A model generated the notes under the pieces. The model saw only the letters and a program-made list of their open reading frames with translations. It searched no databases and had not been told where the DNA came from. Made by a program: the position numbers and the translations under genes. DNA of 64,000 nt from Acinetobacter bohemicus ANC 3994 (GTDB taxonomy: Bacteria; Pseudomonadota; Gammaproteobacteria; Pseudomonadales; Moraxellaceae): positions 970,349 to 1,034,348 of the forward strand of contig NZ_KB849164.1 in NCBI RefSeq assembly GCF_000367925.1, given 5' to 3'. Shown piece by piece: positions 56,674 to 64,000 of this stretch (position 1 is the first letter of the stretch; each line of letters begins with the position of its first letter).

Positions 56674-58100
56674 TTAAACTCCTGATTGGAACTTTTAGTA
56701 GTAGCTTTATCCTCATCAGCATGGCGATTATTTATTATTGGCGCGATATTCAATATGATCCATCGAGTATAGATTTAATCGCATATTTTATTTTGTTACC
56801 CGCAATATTCTCTTTAATATTACTTTCGCCATATCTAATTTATCGGGCTTATCAATATCAAAAAAATCGCAAAGAAACACAACAACAAGCGCGATTACAA
56901 CAGCAAAAATCTGACCAGCTTGAACAAGAAAAAAATAATGTAAAAACTGATGCTATTCAATGGCTCGCTTTAAATGTTTTTTCTTCGTTTGCGGTGAGTG
57001 CATTGGGTGAAAATGAGACCATTCTTGAGCAGATGAAAAAATTTAGCAGTCCAGAATTGGATGTTAATTTGACCAATGCTTATGGTTTACCTGTTCTATC
57101 CTACAGAATTACAGCGCTTGATGATGATTTGCAACAATCGCAATATGATGACGAGATTGATTTGGATCATGCTCGTATACAGCGAATAAAAGCTTTAATT
57201 CAGCAGCAATTAGAGCAACAAACTGAAATTTTAGGGCAGCTGGCTGAACATTTAAAAAAATCTGCACTTTTTTATGATGTTGAACTTGCCTACCAGTATC
57301 GTATACATCCTGCTTGGGTCATTTCAGATGGTCAAAAAGATGATCAGAAAGGTGATCAATATGAGAGTTTTGAACCGCAAGTTGAACAAGTCTCACGCTT
57401 AAATTGCTTGAATATCCATGTTTTATTGGCAGACAACTTATTCCCTATATGGGATGAAGCTTCTAGCCGTGAGATGTTGCTTCAATTTATGCAATCAATG
57501 GGCATTCTTTCGCAGCAGATCCAGATTAAACATCATTTTATTGCTCAGCAAAGTTCATATCAGGATTGGTTGAATTTATTGGAGCAGATCTCAACCCAGC
57601 CGTATGAAGTATCGTTGGTGATTAATGTCGATTCTGAAATTGATCAAGCATGGATTAATGAACAAATGTGGTTAACCGAACATTATTTGGCGGCAGAATT
57701 TTCCTCGAGTTGGTGTATTGCGGCTCAAGATATACAAATGAATCATATCGAGGTGATGAAGACGCTGAAAGTTGCATTAAATGCTGATGATTTATCAAAC
57801 TTTTTCTATCAGATGATACCCAGTCATGTAGAACAGACAGAACAAACTGATCCTTTTATTTTGCTGTTAGATGATGCAACCGATATTAAAGTCATCAAAA
57901 AAACAACTCAAGTATTTGCACAGACATCGGTGGATACACATCATTTTTTATATCCCAAACAAAGTTTTGGAGATACACAGTCATTAGCAAAAATCTTTAG
58001 CTTTATGTTAGGCGTGCATTTATCAGAGGAGCTGACTGCAATGATATATAGTGCCGATCAAGCGTCAACGTATGCTTTTTTTCAAGCTGATCCTGAATAA
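56670..58100 (+). CDS. T6SS-associated membrane protein (AsaB-like), 476 aa
   Basis: I start at ATG 56670, which overlaps the tssG stop (ATGA) and has GGGGG upstream. Two membrane helices (about 4-22 and 35-55) are followed by a Gln/Lys-rich linker and a large soluble domain with ALGENETILEQMKKF and LSYRITALDDD-like LPVLSYRITALDD. It matches no general family I can name; genes in this place between tssG and tssM in Acinetobacter are called asaB, as far as I recall. A TssM-linked envelope role is likely from position. 62 bp before tssM. Confidence 0.7.
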   Translation: MIKLLIGTFSSSFILISMAIIYYWRDIQYDPSSIDLIAYFILLPAIFSLILLSPYLIYRAYQYQKNRKETQQQARLQQQKSDQLEQEKNNVKTDAIQWLALNVFSSFAVSALGENETILEQMKKFSSPELDVNLTNAYGLPVLSYRITALDDDLQQSQYDDEIDLDHARIQRIKALIQQQLEQQTEILGQLAEHLKKSALFYDVELAYQYRIHPAWVISDGQKDDQKGDQYESFEPQVEQVSRLNCLNIHVLLADNLFPIWDEASSREMLLQFMQSMGILSQQIQIKHHFIAQQSSYQDWLNLLEQISTQPYEVSLVINVDSEIDQAWINEQMWLTEHYLAAEFSSSWCIAAQDIQMNHIEVMKTLKVALNADDLSNFFYQMIPSHVEQTEQTDPFILLLDDATDIKVIKKTTQVFAQTSVDTHHFLYPKQSFGDTQSLAKIFSFMLGVHLSEELTAMIYSADQASTYAFFQADPE

Positions 58101-58162
58101 AATCAAATTAAAAATAACGTATTTAAAATATTCATAAAAATTAAGAGAATAACGAGAATCAC

Positions 58163-61100
58163 ATGTTTTATACCATTTTAGGTTATGTCTGGCAGTATGT
58201 AACGAATCCTAAAGCTATTATTGCACTGTCTTTTTTAGTCGCATTGGTTTCCTCATATAGCATTATTCCCCGAAACGTTTTTTGGGTTTTGCTCACAGCC
58301 TACATTTTGGCTTTAATTGGTTGTGCTATTTATTGGTTGATTCAACAACGCCATCATTCCAAACAAGGTGAAGTACTTGCTGAAGCGATTAAAAATAATA
58401 TGCATACGGAAGATGCGAAGCAAAAAGACAAAGATGAATTACAACAGATAAATCAACAAATTAAACAATCTATCCAATTGATTCGTAAATCTAAACTGGG
58501 CGATAAAAAGGGTAATGCTGCCTTATATGAATTACCTTGGTATATGGTGATTGGTAATCCTGCTGCGGGTAAAAGTTCCGCTATTTACCATTCAGGACTG
58601 AAATTTCCATTTGAAGAGTCACATCAAAAAATGGTTTCGTCTGGATTAAGTGGCACTCGAAATTGTGATTGGTTTTTCTCAACGGAAGGTGTCTTGCTGG
58701 ATACAGCGGGGCGTTACTCGGTCTATGCTGAGGATCGCTCAGAATGGTTAGGACTTTTGGGTTTATTAAAGAAAAGTCGTCCTAAAGCACCCATTAATGG
58801 CCTAATTGTGATTGTCAGTATTGCAGAATTGATGAGCCAAAGTCCTGAAAAATCCATTAAATTGGCTAAAAATTTAAGAGCACGTATTCAAGACTTAACC
58901 GAACATTTAGAAATTTTTGTACCGGTTTATTTGGTATTTTCAAAAATGGATTTAATTGCAGGATTCACTGAATTTTTTGAATGTTATGAAGTGAATGAAT
59001 TTGATCAAGTTTGGGGAACAACATTAACTTATGATCCAAACTCTGCAAATAATGCGGTAGAGCTGTTTGAACAGCATTATTCTGCTTTATATGATGGTCT
59101 AAAAGGGGTGAGTAGTACTCACTTGAGTCGACGTTATACTCAAAATATTTCACCCAGTGTAATGACCTTTCCTTTGGAGTTTAAGAGCTTAAAGCCCGCA
59201 CTTAAAACATTTATTGGAACATTATTTGAAGAAAACCCATATCAGTTCAAGCCTGTATTTCGTGGTTTTTATTTTACCAGTGCCTTGCAAGAAGGCGTCA
59301 TTGAAAGCCCAATGACGGAACAAATTGCACAGGATTTTCATTTATCCAAGAGTGTGACTAATGAAAATGCTATCCCGACCAATTCTATTTCACAAAATCA
59401 TGGTTATTTTCTTAAAGGTTTATTTTCAGAGGTCATTCTGAAAGATAAAAATTTAGTCAAACAACATATTAATCCTAGGCGCAAAAAAAAACGTTATCTT
59501 GCATTTATGACGGCATTGTTAGCTGTCTCGATTATTTTAAGTGCATGGGTTTGGTCATATCGTAATAACCAGCAGTTGATTGCTGATGTTCAAGCAGACT
59601 TAGACAAAGTCGTACAATTAGAAAAACAATCAGGGCAAGAATTATCAACACAACTGAATGCCTTGTTAATTTTACAAGACCGAATGCAGCAATTGGATCA
59701 GTTTTCTGAAAATCGCCCGATGAAATTTGGCTTTGGTTTATATCAAGGCAATGAATTACGTGAAAAATTAAAAACGGAATATTTAAAGGGGGTGAAGCAC
59801 ATTATTTTACAACCCGCTCAACAAAATATTGCTCAATATTTACAACATATTAAAAATAATGCAGCGACGTTAAAAGCCAATCATGTCAATGTGGAAATTA
59901 AACAAGTTGCTAAAAATCAACAATATTTAGAGCCTTCTGAAACCAGCCCACAAGATGCTTATAATGCTTTAAAAGCCTATTTGATGATGAGCAATCCACA
60001 ATATATGGATTCAAGTCATTTAAGTGATCAAGTGACACGTTTTTGGCGTTCTTGGTTAGATTCGAATCGTGGGCAAATGCCACGTGGCGAGATGCTGCAA
60101 AAAGCAGAGCAAATTCTATCTTATGCGATGATTCTAGCCAATGATCGTCAGTTTCCATTACTTGAGTCGGATACATTGCTTGTCGATCAAACTCGTCAAG
60201 TTCTAGTATCTATTATTCAGGGTATACCCGCACGTGACCGTGTCTATAATGAAATTAAAATGCGTGCAGCTGTTCGATTTCCTGCACTTACTATAAAACA
60301 ACTGGTCGGTCAAAATAATCAGAACACCGTACTTGGTAGTTATGCTTTGCCCGGTATATTTACCTATAAAGCATGGTCTGAACATATAGAAAAAGCGATT
60401 GATGAGGCGGCAAATCGCCCAACAGATAGCAAAGATTGGGTTTTAAACAGTACACAATCGGATGACCTGACTTTTAGTGGTAGCCCAAATCAAATTCGTA
60501 AGCAATTAACAGAATTGTATAAGCAAGAATATATAGCGGAATGGCGTAAATTTTTAAATGGCATTTATTATGCAAAAACCAATGATTTCAAACAACAAGC
60601 GAAAAATATTGACGTTTTAGGCGAACCTGAAAATTCGCCTATTCGTTCTGTGATGAATCGTATTGCCAAGGAAACCAGCTGGGATAATCCTATCGTTCAA
60701 GCAGATTTGGCTGCTCCTCAAACGGGTTTTGTCGCATGGTTTAAACGTAAAATATTAAATAGCGATGAATCTAAAATGACCCAACAAGCATCGAATCAAG
60801 CACAGGGAGTGATTTCAACAGAATTTCAGATGTTCTACCAAATGGTTCGTAAACGTGATGATCAACAGAATAAATCATTGCTCGATGAATACATGCAATC
60901 CATTGCACAAGTCCGTAGCAAGTTCAATGATTTAAAAAGTGCAGGGGATATTGGTCCTACAGCCATGGCTTTGGTTAAGCAAACCATTAATGAGCAAAAT
61001 TCTGTCTTTAATGGTACACAAAAATTAATTGATGAGAAAATGTCTGTTGGATTGAATGAAATTGATCAACAGTTATTACAAAAATTATTGATGAGTCCAC

Positions 61101-61981
61101 TCACCCACTCATTCAATAGTTTGTTAATTCCAACACAGGATGAAATCAATAAATTATGGACGATACAGGCCAATCAACCCTTTACACATAATTTAAGTCA
61201 AAAATACCCTTTTAATTCTTCTGCGACATTACAAGCAACAAGCAATGAAATTGGACAAATTTTGGGTGAAAATGGCAGTATTGCACGCTTTGCTAAAGAT
61301 CATCTTGATCCATTGGTGATTCGTCGAGGCTATAGCTTAACGTCTAAAACATGGAAAGACTTAGGCATTAGCTTAAACCCTCAATTTGTTATAAATTTCA
61401 AAAATTATGTTGCGCCCAGTAATGGAATGGCAACAGGAGAGCTCAATCAAACAGCGACTCCAACAGCAGTCAATCAATCAAATTTCCAGTTTTATCCATT
61501 AGAAAATGCTCAATTACTTGCTTATACCATTGATATTGATGGTCAACGTATGGTCTATGAAAATGGAATCCAACAATGGGTAAATTTTGTGTGGCCAAAT
61601 CAAGGGGCTATTCCGGGTGCGCGTATTACCGTCATCGATTTAGAAGGGCAGACACACACGATTTTTGATGAACCGGGTGAATATGGGATTAATCGTTTAA
61701 TTGATAGCGCACAGCGGACTCAACAGAGTAGTCATTTTGAGATGGTTTGGAAAAATCAACAAAATCCTAACTTAGCTGTAAAGGTAAATTTTCGTTTAAT
61801 CAGTGGTGCTTCGGATCATATTGGTTCTAGTCGTGGCTATATTGGAATGCGGTTGGTTGATCAAGTGGTAAATAATAACTCGGTTCGTGTTGTTGCAGCA
61901 CAAGCTGCACCTGTGCCTGCTACAGCCGTTAAAACAAATGCGGCCTCTGTATTCGCTGATCTAAATGGAACTCGCCCATGA
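58163..61981 (+). CDS. tssM: TssM (IcmF family), membrane-complex channel
   Basis: TssM spans the inner membrane and periplasm and forms the channel with TssL. The 1272-aa protein has N-terminal helices (about 18-34 and 40-60), a cytoplasmic NTPase domain with Walker A GNPAAGKS at 131-138 and LLDTAGRYSVY, a third helix near 447-466 (FMTALLAVSIILSAWVW), and a periplasmic IcmF/DUF1215 region with EWRKFLNGIYYA and IPGARITVIDLEGQTHTIF near the end. The intact Walker A suggests an active NTPase; not all TssM proteins have one. No TssJ lipoprotein partner is present, as is usual in Acinetobacter. Confidence 0.96.
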   Translation: MFYTILGYVWQYVTNPKAIIALSFLVALVSSYSIIPRNVFWVLLTAYILALIGCAIYWLIQQRHHSKQGEVLAEAIKNNMHTEDAKQKDKDELQQINQQIKQSIQLIRKSKLGDKKGNAALYELPWYMVIGNPAAGKSSAIYHSGLKFPFEESHQKMVSSGLSGTRNCDWFFSTEGVLLDTAGRYSVYAEDRSEWLGLLGLLKKSRPKAPINGLIVIVSIAELMSQSPEKSIKLAKNLRARIQDLTEHLEIFVPVYLVFSKMDLIAGFTEFFECYEVNEFDQVWGTTLTYDPNSANNAVELFEQHYSALYDGLKGVSSTHLSRRYTQNISPSVMTFPLEFKSLKPALKTFIGTLFEENPYQFKPVFRGFYFTSALQEGVIESPMTEQIAQDFHLSKSVTNENAIPTNSISQNHGYFLKGLFSEVILKDKNLVKQHINPRRKKKRYLAFMTALLAVSIILSAWVWSYRNNQQLIADVQADLDKVVQLEKQSGQELSTQLNALLILQDRMQQLDQFSENRPMKFGFGLYQGNELREKLKTEYLKGVKHIILQPAQQNIAQYLQHIKNNAATLKANHVNVEIKQVAKNQQYLEPSETSPQDAYNALKAYLMMSNPQYMDSSHLSDQVTRFWRSWLDSNRGQMPRGEMLQKAEQILSYAMILANDRQFPLLESDTLLVDQTRQVLVSIIQGIPARDRVYNEIKMRAAVRFPALTIKQLVGQNNQNTVLGSYALPGIFTYKAWSEHIEKAIDEAANRPTDSKDWVLNSTQSDDLTFSGSPNQIRKQLTELYKQEYIAEWRKFLNGIYYAKTNDFKQQAKNIDVLGEPENSPIRSVMNRIAKETSWDNPIVQADLAAPQTGFVAWFKRKILNSDESKMTQQASNQAQGVISTEFQMFYQMVRKRDDQQNKSLLDEYMQSIAQVRSKFNDLKSAGDIGPTAMALVKQTINEQNSVFNGTQKLIDEKMSVGLNEIDQQLLQKLLMSPLTHSFNSLLIPTQDEINKLWTIQANQPFTHNLSQKYPFNSSATLQATSNEIGQILGENGSIARFAKDHLDPLVIRRGYSLTSKTWKDLGISLNPQFVINFKNYVAPSNGMATGELNQTATPTAVNQSNFQFYPLENAQLLAYTIDIDGQRMVYENGIQQWVNFVWPNQGAIPGARITVIDLEGQTHTIFDEPGEYGINRLIDSAQRTQQSSHFEMVWKNQQNPNLAVKVNFRLISGASDHIGSSRGYIGMRLVDQVVNNNSVRVVAAQAAPVPATAVKTNAASVFADLNGTRP

Positions 61982-62029
61982 TTTATAAAAGATATGCAAT
62001 AAGACAACAAAAAATGGGGGAGAATTGTG

Positions 62030-62989
62030 ATGTATAAAATAAAAACTTTTCCACTTTATTATGGTAAATGTCCTGCACATGGAGATTTTTTAAAGACACG
62101 TGGTCAGTCGACTTTAATTCAATTAATGGATCAATGGATTACTGAAGCACTCGAATATGCCATGCAATCGCCAGATTTTAGTAGGGTTTATTCAAAACTA
62201 CCTGCATTAGATTTTTTTATTGCCAATCCTCAAGAAACCAAGTTTTTGGTGGCAAATTTGATTAGTAGCAAAGATAGTTCAGGCCGCCAATTTCCGATGC
62301 TCCTGAGTCATTTACTAGAGGTAAATACGCCATACGAACATATTTTGTATGCACCATATAGCTACAAACAGACATTAATTAATCTATTGCAGACAAATCA
62401 GGTGATACATTCGATACACGATCCTGATATTTTGCTAGACAAATTGAGTAAATTAAGTAATGAAATTCAGATATTTACCCATATAGAGAGTGCTAAATTT
62501 TATGAATATCATACGATTCATTCATTCTCTCAATTGATGAAAGTAAGTGCTTATGAACTTTCTCAAACTATGATTGGATTAGGTTTGTTGCTACAACCTG
62601 TTATTCAACAAGGGACCACTCGATTAAAAAAAGTACTTATTTTACCCATTAATAATCCAAGCTATTGCTATGAAATTGCTGCTTTTTGGGTCAATTTAAT
62701 TAGTTATTTTATTTCTAAGCAAAATGTAGAGCTATTCATTGGAATTTTACATCGCAATTCACCAGTTTTGTTAATTGGATTTCAAGGTGCTGATATTACT
62801 GCATTAAGTGAAATATTTACTCAAGAAATGGATTCAGAGCATTGGGTTTCATTAGCAAAAGCAGATTGGGTTGATCCTTATTTAGAACAAAATGCAGGAC
62901 TCGCAGCCTTAGAACAGTCCTTATGTGAGCGCCATCTAAGCTTAAATCAAGGTATTAAACTTTTTAGACACACATTTATAGCTGATTAA
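62030..62989 (+). CDS. tagF: TagF (ImpM family), T6SS post-translational regulator
   Basis: TagF family proteins hold the T6SS inactive until released by a signalling pathway. The N-terminal hallmark YYGKCPAHGDFLKTRGQ and LPALDFFIANPQETKFLVAN-type sequence are clear, with SSGRQFPMLLSHLL following. 319 aa with start at ATG 62030 (GGGGGAG upstream); a GTG one codon earlier is also possible. No PpkA/PppA kinase-phosphatase pair is seen in the locus, so the control input is unknown. tagN follows after 2 bp. Confidence 0.9.
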   Translation: MYKIKTFPLYYGKCPAHGDFLKTRGQSTLIQLMDQWITEALEYAMQSPDFSRVYSKLPALDFFIANPQETKFLVANLISSKDSSGRQFPMLLSHLLEVNTPYEHILYAPYSYKQTLINLLQTNQVIHSIHDPDILLDKLSKLSNEIQIFTHIESAKFYEYHTIHSFSQLMKVSAYELSQTMIGLGLLLQPVIQQGTTRLKKVLILPINNPSYCYEIAAFWVNLISYFISKQNVELFIGILHRNSPVLLIGFQGADITALSEIFTQEMDSEHWVSLAKADWVDPYLEQNAGLAALEQSLCERHLSLNQGIKLFRHTFIAD

Positions 62990-62991
62990 AA

Positions 62992-63762
62992 ATGATTAAA
63001 TTACAAAAAATGAGAAAAAAAATTAAAGTGCTGACTTTATTGAATCTTGTATCTATAAGCTCTTTGGTACTGGCTGAACCTATTGTGGTTGAAGGTGTCG
63101 TGCCAAATGAAGCCAGTAAACACGTTATTTTAAATAAAATGTATACAGTTTATGGTACGGATCAAGTTATTGATAAAATTAAAGTAAAACCAGTTTCTGC
63201 ACCAAATGGCTGGAGTGATTCAGTAACTAAAATCATTACAGCAGATTTAAAGAAAGTTAAACAAGGGAAATTATCTGTACGTGCCACACAGGTCGAATTA
63301 ACGGGAAAAATGTTAAATCAAAATGACATTCAACCCACCACAGCAAATTTTCAAAATATGATTCAAGCGCCATATCGCTTAAATATACAGTTGTCTGCGA
63401 GTCAAGCAGAGCAGAAAATTATTGATGATGCTTTAAAAAATAGGATTATCGAGTTTGAATCTGGAAGTGTGATATTGGCTGCATCAGGAACCAAAATTTT
63501 GGATGAAATGGCAGTTGCATTAAATAAAGTCGCTGGAAAGAAGGTTAAAATTATTGGTCATACGGATAGTTCAGGTAGTCCAGCTAAAAATTTAATCCTT
63601 AGTCAGGAACGTGCAGCCGCAGTGAAAAAGTATTTAACAGAAAAAAATGTGCCAACAGATTATTTAACGGTGGAAGGATTAGGTTCAACTCAACCAGTTG
63701 CTGATAACACAACCGTTGATGGTCGTAAGAAAAACCGTAGAATTGAATTTGAAGTTCAATAA
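62992..63762 (+). CDS. tagN: TagN, OmpA-like peptidoglycan-binding T6SS protein
   Basis: The C-terminal ~110 residues form an OmpA-like domain that binds peptidoglycan: IEFESGSVILAASGTKILDE, KIIGHTDSSGSPAKNLILSQ, then LGSTQPVADNT and the closing KNRRIEFEV. A signal peptide is at about residues 10-28, followed by an N-terminal domain with a BON-like look (VVEGVVPNEASKHVIL). TssL here lacks a peptidoglycan-binding tail, so TagN can supply the wall anchor. Last gene of the rightward arm; a terminator-like hairpin follows. Confidence 0.88.
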   Translation: MIKLQKMRKKIKVLTLLNLVSISSLVLAEPIVVEGVVPNEASKHVILNKMYTVYGTDQVIDKIKVKPVSAPNGWSDSVTKIITADLKKVKQGKLSVRATQVELTGKMLNQNDIQPTTANFQNMIQAPYRLNIQLSASQAEQKIIDDALKNRIIEFESGSVILAASGTKILDEMAVALNKVAGKKVKIIGHTDSSGSPAKNLILSQERAAAVKKYLTEKNVPTDYLTVEGLGSTQPVADNTTVDGRKKNRRIEFEVQ

Positions 63763-63787
63763 GTTTTGTTATTCAAAATCTTAAATG

Positions 63788-63823
63788 TCCTGTTTTTAAA
63801 TGTAAGCGTTAAGAACAGGATTT
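63788..63823 (+). terminator. Terminator at the end of the T6SS right arm
   Basis: TCCTGTTTTTAA pairs with TTAAGAACAGGA (one mismatch-like G-U) with a 9-nt loop and a weak U tail, 25 bp after tagN. Confidence 0.55.
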
Positions 63824-63882
63824 AAAAAAGTTGTTCAACTATGACCTTCTGAGCTTTACGACTTGGCATACTTTTCTTAGGA

Positions 63883-63912
63883 TAAAAAGAGGCATTATCA
63901 TTAGATAATGCC
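63883..63912 (-). terminator. Terminator for the leftward gene at the right edge
   Basis: GGCATTATC / GATAATGCC stem; on the minus strand followed by CUCUUUUU. It ends the partial gene that comes in from the right edge. Confidence 0.7.
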
Positions 63913-63938
63913 TGTCATTACAAGCGTTCAATAAATAT

Positions 63939-64000
63939 CTAAATGACATTACGTAATTCACGTGCTGTTTCAAGAAGTAAAGGCATAATTTGCTGAACTA
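63939..64000 (-). CDS. C-terminal end of a gene, possibly an IclR-type regulator (partial)
   Basis: The minus-strand frame entering from the right edge reads VQQIMPLLLETARELRNVI and stops at 63939-63941. The closing helix (LLETARELRNVI) resembles the end of IclR-family regulators, but 19 residues are too few for certainty. A terminator follows 27 bp downstream, which supports a real gene end. Confidence 0.4.
   Translation of the reverse strand, partial: VQQIMPLLLETARELRNVI

Overview
The window is AT-rich chromosomal DNA of a gammaproteobacterium, almost certainly Acinetobacter. The evidence is a type VI secretion locus with the Acinetobacter-specific gene set (asaA at the head, tagX at the tail, no tssJ), a UmuD-type protein with the long N-terminus known from Acinetobacter UmuDAb, Acinetobacter-like accB-accC-aroQ, and XerC/XerD (pdif-type) sites of the kind known from Acinetobacter. 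No rRNA, tRNA, CRISPR array or complete insertion sequence was seen.

1-29.2 kb is an accessory region. The left edge holds a partial gene, a fragment of a HigA-type antitoxin and an unknown gene. A dif-like site lies at 767-794 and a better, oppositely oriented one at 28072-28099. Between them are: a putative PD-(D/E)XK nuclease, a small excalibur-domain secreted protein, a membrane protein and a frameshifted DUF2971 gene (0.9-4.6 kb); a P22 immI-like switch made of a ribbon-helix-helix repressor, operators and a BRO-N antirepressor (4.6-5.9 kb); xseA with a broken xseB (6.6-8.1 kb); a run of four terminators with very small genes (8.2-11.3 kb); and a phage gene block (11.6-25.2 kb). That block has a large terminase interrupted in its Walker A loop by a mini-intein, a degenerate copy of the terminase nuclease domain, a tail fibre, a SWIM zinc-finger protein, a probable major capsid protein, a frameshifted tail-chaperone-like gene, and a holin/endolysin/spanin lysis cassette. 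No integrase, portal, tape-measure or baseplate set was recognised, so this is either a decayed prophage or a reduced element. Past the right Xer site a LysE-type exporter, a remnant of a second lysis cassette and clustered att-like repeats precede the stable chromosome.

29.2-42 kb is mostly core or semi-core: an MFS transporter, an amidase, a periplasmic protein, accC-accB-aroQ (fatty acid and shikimate pathways), a UmuDAb-like SOS regulator with a 21-bp operator that recurs 0.9 kb away, an Imm33-like protein, a zeta-type kinase with a probable antitoxin, a sulfur-handling operon (two YeeE/YedE proteins plus a persulfide dioxygenase-like enzyme), and a YbfF-like esterase.

42-63.8 kb is one T6SS locus in two divergent arms around a ~0.37-kb regulatory region. 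Leftward: tssH, tssA, tssK, tssL, an AsaE-like gene, tagX. Rightward: asaA, tssB, tssC, hcp, tssE, tssF, tssG, an AsaB-like gene, tssM, tagF, tagN. Together they encode the sheath (TssBC), tube (Hcp), baseplate (TssEFGK), membrane complex (TssLM plus accessory envelope proteins), the recycling ATPase (TssH) and a wall-cutting enzyme (TagX). No vgrG, PAAR or effector gene is in the window. A partial gene, perhaps an IclR-type regulator, enters from the right edge.

All functions come from reading the sequence; no database search was run.
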